Below are positions 1 through 8,455 of a DNA stretch of 35,143 bases, one piece after another (position 1 is the stretch's first letter; each line of letters starts with the position of its first letter). The notes beneath the pieces were generated by a model. It worked only from the letters and a program-made list of their open reading frames with translations, ran no database searches and was not told the DNA's origin. A program made the translations under genes and the position numbers. The DNA is from Candidatus Nitromaritima sp. SCGC AAA288-L16 (GTDB taxonomy: Bacteria; Nitrospinota; Nitrospinia; Nitrospinales; VA-1), in the NCBI GenBank assembly GCA_000372225.1, contig AQTY01000019.1, forward strand, positions 1 to 35,143, given 5' to 3'.

Positions 1-29
1 CCATCAGTGAATATTTCGACTTTTTGCAT
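1..29 (-). CDS. rnhA: Ribonuclease HI, N-terminal fragment cut by the window edge
   Basis: Read leftwards from an ATG at 29-27, the ten visible codons give MQKVEIFTDG, which then runs off the window. This matches the conserved opening strand of RNase HI (VEIFTDG, carrying the first catalytic Asp), the enzyme that cuts the RNA strand of RNA:DNA hybrids. No strong Shine-Dalgarno sequence is seen upstream. Ten residues is little evidence, so the call rests on the exact motif at the very start of an ORF. The gene is divergent from the por operon. Confidence 0.6.
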
Positions 30-673
30 GGTTAATTGATGGGACAAATCTTCATAACTTGTATGTTAATTTTTCGATTCTAAACGAAAGAAATTATAAC
101 ATATTATTTTTATTGAACATACTCGCGTGAAACTTTCTTCGCAGAGTTTTGGACATGAGTTCATTTTTTCTGGAGATTAGGTTAGCTTTTGGTGTGGATT
201 ACTCGGGATAAAAGCTAGTGAATTAAAATTTAGAAGCTTAGAGATATAGAAACCACTTCTAAAAAACTTCCCATGTTTTGCGTCTAGCGTATAAAAAGCA
301 AAAGAACACATGCAGTCTCTCCAGAATAAGGCTCGCTTTATCCGGCTTTTTACCAGCAGCTAAACAACCAAGAATTGAAAATTGGGGTGTGGTTATGATG
401 TTTTGGTTTTCTCGCGCATAACCAGGTCACTATTTTAAATCCAAATAAGTAATGAAGGAACCGAGACCTTTAAATCTTGAATGTAAGTACAACCTTATTT
501 TGGGTGGGCTGAAGTTATAACATAGATTCACTGGTGGTACAGCTTTGGCTAAAACTGAGGGCAAGCGCCTTTAGTTAAAATGGTTTGACACCTTTTCCAA
601 TGAAGTGGTATAGTTCTTCGTTCTAAATAAAGATAAAATGTAACTTTTCACGTAAATCAAAGGGATTAACAGG
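30..673. other. Long intergenic region between rnhA and porE
   Basis: About 640 bases without a convincing gene. The right part holds the por promoter (585-614). On the - strand around 250-415 there is an open stretch of about 55 codons with no start codon, probably chance. I see no tRNA, riboswitch motif or terminator. Confidence 0.6.
585..614 (+). promoter_or_regulatory. Sigma-70 promoter of the por operon
   Basis: TTGACA at 585-590, an 18-base spacer, then TATAGT at 609-614, so a perfect -35 and 5/6 at the -10. Transcription would begin near 621, leaving a leader of about 50 bases before porE. It is the best promoter match in the left third of the window. Confidence 0.7.
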
Positions 674-1342
674 ATGAGTGACTACAAAGTTTTAGCTGGT
701 CCGGAGGCGTTTCTTCCGCCTGCGGCAGCTTCAATGGGCATTGTTTTACCAGACCCGGGAGAAGCACATATAGAAGGGACAATAGTTCCGGAGGAAGAGG
801 CATATGAGCATTGTGCCAAGAAGATTTTAGAAGCTTCAGTTCCGACAATTTTTCCAGGACCATTGGTTCTATGGAAATGGAATGACCACGTTGCCGAAAA
901 GGCTGCGGCAATTAAGGAATTGGCGGATGAAGCTCCTATGCGGTTGATTCCTATGGCAGATTACCGCCCGAAATATCCTAAAATCGAATACGAGGTAGAA
1001 ATCAACCCAAATCATCCTAATTTGACCATCTGGCACAACAAGATTGATGCATGTATTTTTGTCGGGGTTCATTGTCATCAGGCTAATTTAGCTCTAAAAA
1101 TTATACGTGGGGGCACAAATTGTTATACAATGGCGATGTGTGCTCAGGCAGGACACGAAGATGCTTGCTTGTCGTTTCGCGATGCGAGTGCGGAGAAAAT
1201 TAAAAAGCTTACAGAAGCAGTTAAGAAATTAAAATCGCAAGGTGTTAAGTCACAAGCTATCGACTTTACGCAGTTTAAGATGGACAGGAACGGTTTGGTT
1301 GCCTCGCCTGCGGTGATTGAAGAATACGAAAATGCTAGATAG
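674..1342 (+). CDS. porE: Pyruvate:ferredoxin oxidoreductase, accessory epsilon subunit
   Basis: A 222-residue protein that opens a five-gene operon with the four core oxidoreductase subunits. The sequence resembles the extra (epsilon) subunit of the five-subunit 2-oxoacid:ferredoxin oxidoreductases known from Aquificales and nitrite oxidisers, often annotated as a CO-dehydrogenase beta/epsilon-subunit-like protein. Visible features: an N-terminal Pro/Gly-rich stretch, a central VGVHCHQANLAL segment, and cysteines in the C-terminal half. No canonical FeS-cluster or transmembrane motif is present. The ATG at 674 follows AGG with short spacing. Assignment comes mainly from operon position and overall resemblance, and its mechanistic role is not known to me. 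Confidence 0.7.
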   Translation: MSDYKVLAGPEAFLPPAAASMGIVLPDPGEAHIEGTIVPEEEAYEHCAKKILEASVPTIFPGPLVLWKWNDHVAEKAAAIKELADEAPMRLIPMADYRPKYPKIEYEVEINPNHPNLTIWHNKIDACIFVGVHCHQANLALKIIRGGTNCYTMAMCAQAGHEDACLSFRDASAEKIKKLTEAVKKLKSQGVKSQAIDFTQFKMDRNGLVASPAVIEEYENAR

Positions 1343-1419
1343 GTAGTTTTACCTTTTTTTTTAAAGTGTTTTTAATTTTAACTTAATTTACATATGCTCT
1401 TTTATCTAGGAGTAAATTT

Positions 1420-2661
1420 ATGAATAAGCCAGTCAGTACAGAAAAAAGAATCATCGCGTCGAAACATGTAGAGCTAGGCCAGAAGAATGCAAAGGGTCAG
1501 ACCTACACGGATATTAACGATATTTTTTATAACTCAGAGCAAAAACCGGTATTTTTTACGGGTAGTGAGGTCATAAAAGAAGCTATTAGGCGCTCAAGCG
1601 TTGGTACCTCTGTTGCTTATCCGATTACTCCTCAAAGTGAGGCGGCAGCACTGATTGGTGAACTCTATGCAGAAGGGTACTTGGATGAATATTTTCGTGG
1701 AGAGAGTGAGTTTGCGGTAATGGGACAATGTGCCGGCGCTGCCTTTGGTGGACACCGCGTATTTACGACAACTGCCGGCCCTGGAACTTTGCGAGCTATG
1801 GAAAATTTTCCAATGTGGGCGGGTTCCCGTTTGCCAATTCAGGTGTGTGTGACTTGCCGTGGTGTCAATTCACCGCTGAGTATTCAACCAGATACTCTCG
1901 AGATGCATTACCTGTTAGAAACCGGAATGCTGGTCTGGCATGCGGAAACAGCACAGGATCTATTTGATTTTATTTTAAAGGGCTTTATCGTCGCGGAACA
2001 ACCTGATGTTCATGTCCCGATAGCAACCTGCTGTGATGGTTTTTTCGTAACTCACACGAAGGATACGGTTCAGTTACCTTCTGAAGATCTGTGTTTGACT
2101 CCTTACGATCCATATAAATCTCCGGTTACGGTTATGGATATGGAGAGTGCACCGATTCGAATGATGCGTGATCCTTTTGTTATGAAATCTAATTACATCA
2201 GTTATGCGACCCACGCTTCCTGGCAACAAGAAGTACACGCTGCCGTTGAGCGCTCCCGAAAGCACACTATCGCTTTGCTTGGCGGGTTGATAGATGAAAT
2301 TAATACAGATCGGGAGATCTTAATTGTTTCTTCTGGTACTGCTGTCTCGCAGAGTCGTGAAGCGATTAGACTCCTAGAGCAAGAAGGAATCAAGGTGGGT
2401 CTGGTTAAAATTAAGACCATCCGTCCGTTCCCAACAGAAGAGATTCGTCAGGTAACCAAGAATGCCAAACATATATTTGTTCCAGAGTTTAATGTGGCTG
2501 GCTGGTTGGCACGTGAGATCAAGGCTATCATACCCGATAACGATAGAGTTTATGTCGGACCTCATGTTGCCGGTGGAATGACTATGCCATCCGAGGTTAT
2601 TAGAGATGAAATCAAGCAACACCTTGGAATGAAAGTTGATACCTTGGGGAGTCGCGGCTAG
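1420..2661 (+). CDS. porA: Pyruvate:ferredoxin oxidoreductase alpha subunit
   Basis: A 413-residue alpha subunit of the TPP-dependent oxidoreductase that makes acetyl-CoA plus CO2 from pyruvate, or runs in reverse to fix CO2 with reduced ferredoxin. After a variable leader of about 45 residues come the pyrimidine-binding domain (GSEVIKEAIRRSS, then the hallmark AYPITPQSE, then ESEFAVMGQCAGAAFGG and TTTAGPGTL) and a C-terminal transketolase-like domain (ILIVSSGTA, VGLVKIKTIRPFP). It has a good ribosome site (TAGGAG) before the ATG and lies 77 bases after porE. The pyruvate rather than 2-oxoglutarate preference is inferred mainly from the beta subunit. Confidence 0.9.
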   Translation: MNKPVSTEKRIIASKHVELGQKNAKGQTYTDINDIFYNSEQKPVFFTGSEVIKEAIRRSSVGTSVAYPITPQSEAAALIGELYAEGYLDEYFRGESEFAVMGQCAGAAFGGHRVFTTTAGPGTLRAMENFPMWAGSRLPIQVCVTCRGVNSPLSIQPDTLEMHYLLETGMLVWHAETAQDLFDFILKGFIVAEQPDVHVPIATCCDGFFVTHTKDTVQLPSEDLCLTPYDPYKSPVTVMDMESAPIRMMRDPFVMKSNYISYATHASWQQEVHAAVERSRKHTIALLGGLIDEINTDREILIVSSGTAVSQSREAIRLLEQEGIKVGLVKIKTIRPFPTEEIRQVTKNAKHIFVPEFNVAGWLAREIKAIIPDNDRVYVGPHVAGGMTMPSEVIRDEIKQHLGMKVDTLGSRG

Positions 2662-2737
2662 GTTTTTTTGACTATATTTTAACTTATGATAGTTATTTAA
2701 TTCCCGATTCGGGATTTTAATTTAAAGGGGTTTTCTA

Positions 2738-3649
2738 ATGAGTAAAGAAAAAATTCAACTCTGTGATGAATTTGCCGACATTATGCCTCCTGAGTATCAG
2801 GAACTAGTTGAAAATGCAACTTATGGCAAGCAGGATAGAGGCTGGAAGGACATTGGTTCCTCCAAAGAATTGATCGAGCAGCATTCCTTGTGTGCCGGTT
2901 GTCCGGAGTCTATTGCCTTTCGTTATATTCTAGCTAGCTTACCCGCTCCTGAGGATACTGTGTTTGTTGGTTCTACCGGTTGCACCAGTCTAGTGTTCCC
3001 GCATGTAGCGGTTCAGAACATTCACTCGCTTTTTGGAAATCAGAATGCTATTGCTTCTGGTTTGAAGCGTACTTTGAAGGCGCGTTTCCCAGACGTAGAA
3101 AAAGATGTAGTGGTTTTGGCTGGTGATGGAGCGACGGTTGACATTGGTCTAGATATGACAATGCAATCTTGGTTTCGCCAAGAGAAGTTTACTACAATTT
3201 GTTTTGATAATGAGCTCTATGCGAATACAGGTGGTCAGGAAAGCGGTCTGATGCAGAAAGGCTTTGTTGCTAAGATGGCCCCAAAAGGTAAAAGTTTCGA
3301 TAAGGTTCGACTTGCCGAAATTGCGAGAGAAGCAGGCTGTGCTTATGTTGCTATGCTGACAGTAAGTAAACCTAACCGTGTAGAAGAGGCTATTAAAAAT
3401 GCCGTATACGTGGCGCGAGAAATTGGGCCAACATTTGTTCAGCTTTATACTCCATGTATTCTTGAAATTGGAAAACAGAGTATGGAGGGGTTGGATGAGA
3501 TGAAGGACTCAGAAACTATAGGTGGTCGATTTGTTCAGAAGGAATTTGTAACTGAAGAGGCGCAGAAACTGATCGATTCTATTAAGGCTGAGACCAAGGT
3601 TAGAAAAAAAGCTGCTAAGGAAGCTGCTAAAGCAGCAAAAGTTGGTTAA
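2738..3649 (+). CDS. porB: Pyruvate:ferredoxin oxidoreductase beta subunit (TPP-binding)
   Basis: A 303-residue beta subunit carrying the thiamine-diphosphate site: GDGATVDIG near residue 129, followed about 30 residues later by NELYANTGGQ, the metal/TPP-binding motif. The NTGGQ form is typical of pyruvate enzymes; 2-oxoglutarate enzymes usually have a YGLT/YGMT-type motif. Cysteines for the proximal FeS cluster are in the LCAGCPES segment and further on. The C-terminus ends in an unusual Lys/Ala-rich tail of about 20 residues. AAAGGGG precedes the ATG. It is co-oriented with its neighbours at short spacing, so it is almost surely co-transcribed. Confidence 0.92.
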   Translation: MSKEKIQLCDEFADIMPPEYQELVENATYGKQDRGWKDIGSSKELIEQHSLCAGCPESIAFRYILASLPAPEDTVFVGSTGCTSLVFPHVAVQNIHSLFGNQNAIASGLKRTLKARFPDVEKDVVVLAGDGATVDIGLDMTMQSWFRQEKFTTICFDNELYANTGGQESGLMQKGFVAKMAPKGKSFDKVRLAEIAREAGCAYVAMLTVSKPNRVEEAIKNAVYVAREIGPTFVQLYTPCILEIGKQSMEGLDEMKDSETIGGRFVQKEFVTEEAQKLIDSIKAETKVRKKAAKEAAKAAKVG

Positions 3650-3676
3650 CTCATAATAGAGAGACAGGAGTAAGTT

Positions 3677-4363
3677 ATGCCAAGGATGAATATTCGTATT
3701 TCTGGTTTGGGGGGTCAAGGAGCAGTAACTGCTGCGCATCTTTTGGCTATGGCGGCCAATCGGGACGGCAAGTTCTCTATTTCGAATCCATTCTTTGGGG
3801 CAGAAAAGAGAATGGCGCCCGCTGAGAGTTATTGTAGAGTTGGCACAGAACGCATTTATGACCGCGGTGAATTAGTATATCCGGATGTTATTATGATATT
3901 TCATCCTCAGGTTATCACCATGCAGAAAAGCTATACCGCGCCTTTTTATTCAGGGATCCAACAGAACGGTATGATTATTATCAACACACCCGCTGACCTG
4001 TTAAATGATGAAGATCGTGAAACTTTAGCTGACCTAAATGTTAAGGTGTTCAACCATGATGCGACTAAGCTTGCCTTGGAAATTGGTAAGACGGAACTTT
4101 CTACCAATATGGCCATGGTTGGTGCTTGTGCCGGAGTGACGAAAATAGTGAGCTTGGAATCTTTGGATGGTGCTCTTCAAGAACGATTTGGGAAGAAGTT
4201 CGTAGCTTCAGGTGGTACCGCCTCACTTGATGAAGCCATCAAGAAGAAATATAAGAAAAAGAATGATCTTATTAAGGCTAATATGGATTGCATTACAGAG
4301 TCGTATAGTCTGTCTCAAGAATGGGCAGCGAAACAAGAAAACCTGCAGTTAGTCGAAGTCTAG
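3677..4363 (+). CDS. porG: Pyruvate:ferredoxin oxidoreductase gamma subunit
   Basis: A 228-residue gamma subunit of the oxidoreductase. It opens with the family's GLGGQGAVTAAHLLA loop, followed by FFGAEKRMAPAESYCRVG and a C-terminal substrate/CoA-binding domain (TNMAMVGACAGVTKI). Length is normal. The ribosome site ACAGGAG lies just upstream, 28 bases after porB. The alpha, beta, gamma and delta chains assemble into the core enzyme, a key carboxylating step of the reductive TCA cycle when run in the synthetic direction. Confidence 0.92.
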   Translation: MPRMNIRISGLGGQGAVTAAHLLAMAANRDGKFSISNPFFGAEKRMAPAESYCRVGTERIYDRGELVYPDVIMIFHPQVITMQKSYTAPFYSGIQQNGMIIINTPADLLNDEDRETLADLNVKVFNHDATKLALEIGKTELSTNMAMVGACAGVTKIVSLESLDGALQERFGKKFVASGGTASLDEAIKKKYKKKNDLIKANMDCITESYSLSQEWAAKQENLQLVEV

Positions 4364-4426
4364 TAATTTTGGGAATTAACAGTCGGTTATAAAGTTTAAT
4401 CATTTACTGGTGAGGAGAATTTTTGC

Positions 4427-4708
4427 GTGTATAACATAGCGTGGGTAGATAATGACAAGTGTATTGCGGATAAGGGTTGCCGACTGTGCATAATGTACTG
4501 TCCTGAGGCAGACACCATAATGATGGACGAAAGCACTAATAAGGCCATAGTCATTGAGCCACGCTGTAAAGGTTGTGATTTGTGTAAAGTAGTTTGTAGC
4601 ACACATAATGCTATTACCATGTTTCCTGTTGATGCGACAACTGGTAAGGTAATCATGGGCGCTGATGAAGCAGAAACGGCTGGCCTTGGACAAGCTTACT
4701 CTGGATAA
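4427..4708 (+). CDS. porD: Pyruvate:ferredoxin oxidoreductase delta subunit (2x[4Fe-4S])
   Basis: A 93-residue ferredoxin-like subunit starting at GTG, with GAGGAG about nine bases upstream. Two cluster motifs are visible: Cys12, Cys18, Cys21, Cys25-Pro, in which the first spacing is stretched to five residues, and a canonical Cys47-x2-Cys50-x2-Cys53-x3-Cys57. It passes electrons between the beta-subunit TPP site and external ferredoxin. It is the last gene of the operon, closed by a strong hairpin terminator 20 bases downstream. Confidence 0.9.
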   Translation: MYNIAWVDNDKCIADKGCRLCIMYCPEADTIMMDESTNKAIVIEPRCKGCDLCKVVCSTHNAITMFPVDATTGKVIMGADEAETAGLGQAYSG

Positions 4709-4727
4709 ATGTATTAATGTAAATACA

Positions 4728-4762
4728 GCCCATGGCATATATGCCATGGGCATTTTTTTTTT
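4728..4762 (+). terminator. Rho-independent terminator of the por operon
   Basis: A perfect 24-base palindrome at 4728-4751 (arms GCCCATGGCATA / TATGCCATGGGC) is followed by A and ten T residues. It directly follows porD, so it ends the five-gene transcript and isolates the next gene. Confidence 0.9.
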
Positions 4763-4858
4763 AAATTACCGTGCTGATTAATTTGTTCTGGATTGGCAGA
4801 ATGTTTGTTAGGTAAGGGTTGAATATTTTTTTTTAATCAAAAAATAGAGAGCTGCTAC

Positions 4859-5620
4859 ATGACGGAAACTACCACTCGTGAAATTAATTGCGTGCTATGC
4901 AAGGATACTTATGTCCCTGTATTAGGTCCGCAAGAGGGAGAAAAAAGCTACCGGATCTATTGCTCATCCTGTGTTAACTGGGTTGCGGTGGGTAGAACGA
5001 ATCCTCTTCGTCTTAGCTTACGAATAGCTTTAGGGCTTAGAGACGAAGCACTTTCATTGGCCATACAAACTTGTCTTTCTTCGTGCAGCTGTGGTTCTAA
5101 ATTTAGTTGTGATGCAGGGAGCCGTTGTCAAACGTGTATTGAAAAAATAGAAAGAGAAACAAAAAGCCCAACCTCGGGCAATAAAGATTTCACGAATCCT
5201 TGGGATAAGGATGAAATGAAAAAACTGCAGCCTAAATTTTTGGAGTACATCCTTGGTAGTGAAGAAGATAATGAGAATGTTAATTTAAAGCAACTCATTG
5301 AAAAATTTGAAGCGGGTGAAATGGGTGCGGAAGAATATATGGAGGCCGTTGAGTCGCTCCAATTTCGCGAATCCAACCAGGTTTCAGTGGTTCAGGCGTG
5401 GGCCATGACGATGGACCCGGAAGAATTGTTTGCCGCAGTTGAGGATTACGACCTAGTAGAGCGCTATGGGTCTCGTATAATTGTCAGTATTGCTACAGCA
5501 TTGGAAAATAGTATAGGACGGCCGGTTCTGACTACCTTGAACAATGAGATGGGTCAATTTGATCAAGTTACTCAACAGGAGTTGAGAACATTTATGCGTA
5601 AAATAGGAGGAGGTTTTTAG
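4859..5620 (+). CDS. Cysteine-rich protein of unknown function
   Basis: A 253-residue soluble protein that I do not recognise. The first 93 residues carry ten cysteines: CxxC pairs at 11/14 and 35/38, resembling a zinc ribbon, then a cluster at 72, 76, 78, 84, 90 and 93 that could bind more zinc or an FeS cluster. Residues about 94-130 are a charged linker. The rest is acidic and helical, with no transmembrane segment. It follows the por terminator, so it is probably a separate transcript. A role with the ferredoxin oxidoreductase is possible only by proximity. Confidence 0.75.
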   Translation: MTETTTREINCVLCKDTYVPVLGPQEGEKSYRIYCSSCVNWVAVGRTNPLRLSLRIALGLRDEALSLAIQTCLSSCSCGSKFSCDAGSRCQTCIEKIERETKSPTSGNKDFTNPWDKDEMKKLQPKFLEYILGSEEDNENVNLKQLIEKFEAGEMGAEEYMEAVESLQFRESNQVSVVQAWAMTMDPEELFAAVEDYDLVERYGSRIIVSIATALENSIGRPVLTTLNNEMGQFDQVTQQELRTFMRKIGGGF

Positions 5621-5649
5621 TCGCTTGTTTTTGTGGGGTAATTTTTTTA

Positions 5650-6528
5650 TCAGTCTAAAAAACTTCTCACCGTTTGATCTGCCTGTTCAAGATAAGACCC
5701 ACCAAACAAATTATAATGATTGAGAAGGTGATAGAGATTATATATATCTTTGCGCTCGGTGTACCCTGGTTCAGTAGGGAAAACTTCATGGTAAGCACTG
5801 TAGAACTCTTCCGGTAGTCTTCCAAACATTTCGGTCATTGCAAGGTCTGCTTCCCTTAATCCAAAATAAACAGCGGGATCAAAAATGTAAGGTACTTGAT
5901 CGTGGCTAGGGAAGTGATTTCCTGACCATAAGTCACCGTGGAGCAAGGCTGGTTTTTCATCTTTCAAGTTGATCAGGGTTTCAAGCTTTTCGCAAAACAG
6001 ATCTAAACGTTTATCTATATACGTTGGCAATCCTCTCGTTTTTCTTGCTAATTCCTGTTGAAAGCGAATGCGGTGTTCGCGAAAAAAAACCAAACCATCT
6101 GATTCTAGATCATTTTTTTGAACGGTTTTCCCTATAAAGTTGTCATAATCAAGGCCGTATTGCTCTTGAGTTTCCCTATGCATTTCAGCAAGCGCTTGTC
6201 CAAAACGACTGGCAAATCCAACCTTTGGAGAAGATGATTCAATATATTCAAGGAGTAGGAATTGTGGGTTGGATTCGGTCGAAATACCAAGGGGACGGGG
6301 AACGCTAGGGCCGTTCTTTGATCTTTCTAGTAATCGAAGCCCATCAGCTTCAGCGGTAAAAAAGTTTTTTGGAGCAGAGGAGTTAGATTTTAAAAATACT
6401 CGTTCACCATTAGATAACTTGAGAGCTTGGGTTTCATTAATACACCCACCTCCAATGGCTTCGAAGCTTTTAATTTGGATGGGATTTCCGTAAATAGATT
6501 CTAATAGTTGGGAAAGATTTTCTTTCAT
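5650..6528 (-). CDS. Fructosamine/ribulosamine-3-kinase family protein
   Basis: A 292-residue member of the fructosamine-kinase family (aminoglycoside-phosphotransferase fold). These enzymes phosphorylate O-3 of ketosamines on glycated lysines, which makes the sugar adduct unstable and so repairs the protein. Motifs: a Gly-rich nucleotide loop (GGGCINET, about 26-33), LLLEYI (91-96), the catalytic loop LLHGDLWSGN with His197/Asp199, and the metal-binding DPAVYFGLREADLAM from Asp217. Full length. Its ATG directly abuts the stop of the upstream phosphatase gene (TAGATG), so the two are translationally coupled. Bacterial homologues act mostly on ribulosamines and erythrulosamines. Confidence 0.88.
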   Translation of the reverse strand: MKENLSQLLESIYGNPIQIKSFEAIGGGCINETQALKLSNGERVFLKSNSSAPKNFFTAEADGLRLLERSKNGPSVPRPLGISTESNPQFLLLEYIESSSPKVGFASRFGQALAEMHRETQEQYGLDYDNFIGKTVQKNDLESDGLVFFREHRIRFQQELARKTRGLPTYIDKRLDLFCEKLETLINLKDEKPALLHGDLWSGNHFPSHDQVPYIFDPAVYFGLREADLAMTEMFGRLPEEFYSAYHEVFPTEPGYTERKDIYNLYHLLNHYNLFGGSYLEQADQTVRSFLD

Positions 6529-7020
6529 CTAGAGATTCAAAAAGCGAGACTTGATGTAGTTCAAGAGCGGGGGGCAGGTACGTTTTACCATAGAATAGAC
6601 TTCCTCAAACCCCTTTACTCCTCCGTAATAAGGGTCTGGGACATCTTGGTCACCGTTACATTCAGGATCAAAAGAACGAAAAAGCATCAGTTTTTCTGGA
6701 GGGAGGTTGCTTGGAGCAATTTCTTCAAGTCTGGCTAGGTTACTATGATCCATTGCCAGTACCAGATTAAATCTGTTAAAGTCCGCGCTTTGGAATTGCC
6801 GAGCACGACTTTCTAATTTAATACCCTTAGATTGAGCTGTTTGACGCATCCTTTTATCAGGTAGATCACCGATATGCCAACCACCTGTTCCGGCTGAAGT
6901 AACTATAATCTTTTGGTCTAATTTTTCTTGGTTGACCAAGTCCTGAAATACCCCTTGGGCTAGTGGTGACCTGCATATATTCCCAAGGCACACAAAACTG
7001 ATTTCGGCTATTTTACTCAT
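6529..7020 (-). CDS. Low-molecular-weight protein-tyrosine-phosphatase family protein
   Basis: A 163-residue LMW phosphatase. The P-loop C(X)5R is at residues 11-17 (CLGNICR, followed by S18), and the general-acid motif DPYYGG begins at Asp129. Both are intact, so it should be active. It is first in a leftward two-gene unit with the ketosamine kinase, which its stop codon touches. LMW-PTP homologues linked to fructosamine-kinase genes have been shown to remove the 5-phosphate of protein-bound ribulosamine phosphates. That role fits the coupling better than tyrosine signalling, but substrate cannot be read from sequence. Confidence 0.88.
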   Translation of the reverse strand: MSKIAEISFVCLGNICRSPLAQGVFQDLVNQEKLDQKIIVTSAGTGGWHIGDLPDKRMRQTAQSKGIKLESRARQFQSADFNRFNLVLAMDHSNLARLEEIAPSNLPPEKLMLFRSFDPECNGDQDVPDPYYGGVKGFEEVYSMVKRTCPPLLNYIKSRFLNL

Positions 7021-7153
7021 CTCTGAGATTGATTTAGTATCAGATTATGTTTAATATAGCCCAGTCTTAAATGGCTAACGCCTATCATTTTAGGTGTAAT
7101 TAACTGACCATTCAACTCAAACCATAACTAAAGTTAAAAACAGGAGTTTCCTT

Positions 7154-8455
7154 TTGATCCCTCGATATTCTCTTCCCGAATTAGCCAAAATCTGGGAACC
7201 AGAGAACAAGTTTAATGTTTGGCTCAAGATTGAAATTTTAGTATGCGAGGCTTTGGCAAAAAGGCGGGAAATTCCTGCGTCAGCAGTGGTCGAGATAAAA
7301 AAGAAGGCTAAATTTGACATCAAGAGAATCGATGAAATTGAAAAAGAAGTAAAACATGATGTCATTGCTTTTCTAACGTGTGTTTCAGAAAACGTGGGAG
7401 AAGCTAATCGTTACATGCATCTAGGGCTCACCTCCTCGGATATTCTTGATACAACACTTGCCGTTCAATTGAAGGACTCAGCAAAGTTAATACTCAAAGA
7501 GTTACGATCCTTTCGGGACGCAGTAAAGGAGCAAGCTCTTCTTCATAAAGATGTACCGACCATTGGGCGATCGCATGGAATTCATGCAGAGCCCCTTACT
7601 TTTGGGTTAAAACTCGCAGTATGGTACGAAGAAACCTGTCGGAATATAGAGCGACTGAAACGAGCACAGGAACGGATCGCATATGGTCAAATTTCAGGTG
7701 CGGTGGGAACTTTCTCGAATGTGGATCCGGCAGTTGAGGAATACGTGTGCAAAAAATTAGGTCTTAAACCAGCACCTATTTCCACGCAAATAGTTCAGCG
7801 GGATAGGCATGCCGAATTTTTTACGACTCTTGCTATTATCGCAGGGTCAATTGATAAATTCGCCACAGAGATCAGGCACCTGCAACGAACAGAAGTGTTG
7901 GAGGCGGAGGAATTTTTTTCTAAAGGGCAAAAAGGTTCTTCTGCAATGCCACATAAACGAAACCCAATAATTTCTGAGCAAATGTGTGGTTTGGCGCGCG
8001 TGGTTCGAGCCAATGCAATCGCAGCGATGGAAAATGTTTCCCTATGGCATGAGAGAGATATTAGTCACTCTTCGGTGGAGCGAGTGATCGGCCCTGATAG
8101 CACGATTCTTTTGCATTACATGTTGAGAAAAATGACCGGACTAGTGAAAAAGATGATCGTTTATCCAAAGAATATGAGAAAAAATATGGAAATTTCTGGG
8201 GGGCTGTATTACTCGCAGTCAGTTTTGCTTGCCTTGGTTCGCAAGGGATTGTCACGGGAGGATGCATACAGCTTGGTTCAACGCAATGCGATGAAGGCTT
8301 GGGAAGGAAAGGGTGCTTTTATATCACTTTTAAAGAAGGATAGTGAGATTAAAAAATATCTTTCAGGAAAAGAATTGGACAAGGTATGCAACATAAAAGA
8401 CCAGTTAAAAAATGTAGATAAAATTTTTAAAAGAGTTTTTAAAAATAAAAAATGA
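7154..8455 (+). CDS. purB: Adenylosuccinate lyase
   Basis: A 433-residue cytosolic enzyme of purine synthesis that releases fumarate from SAICAR and from adenylosuccinate. The superfamily signature GSSAMPHKRNP is near residues 259-269. HLGLTSSDILDT and GRSHGIHAEP, with catalytic-base histidines, come earlier. The start is TTG at 7154: CAGGAG ends seven bases upstream and the N-terminus (IPRYSLPELAKIW) is the family's. It overlaps purC by four bases (ATGA), so the two form an operon. The purH gene for the following steps lies elsewhere, at 31196. Confidence 0.96.
   Translation: MIPRYSLPELAKIWEPENKFNVWLKIEILVCEALAKRREIPASAVVEIKKKAKFDIKRIDEIEKEVKHDVIAFLTCVSENVGEANRYMHLGLTSSDILDTTLAVQLKDSAKLILKELRSFRDAVKEQALLHKDVPTIGRSHGIHAEPLTFGLKLAVWYEETCRNIERLKRAQERIAYGQISGAVGTFSNVDPAVEEYVCKKLGLKPAPISTQIVQRDRHAEFFTTLAIIAGSIDKFATEIRHLQRTEVLEAEEFFSKGQKGSSAMPHKRNPIISEQMCGLARVVRANAIAAMENVSLWHERDISHSSVERVIGPDSTILLHYMLRKMTGLVKKMIVYPKNMRKNMEISGGLYYSQSVLLALVRKGLSREDAYSLVQRNAMKAWEGKGAFISLLKKDSEIKKYLSGKELDKVCNIKDQLKNVDKIFKRVFKNKK

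Noticed and set aside
250..415. About 55 open codons on the - strand with a lipoprotein-like LGCLAAG
   Set aside because: No start codon, no ribosome site and no hydrophobic leader before the Cys.
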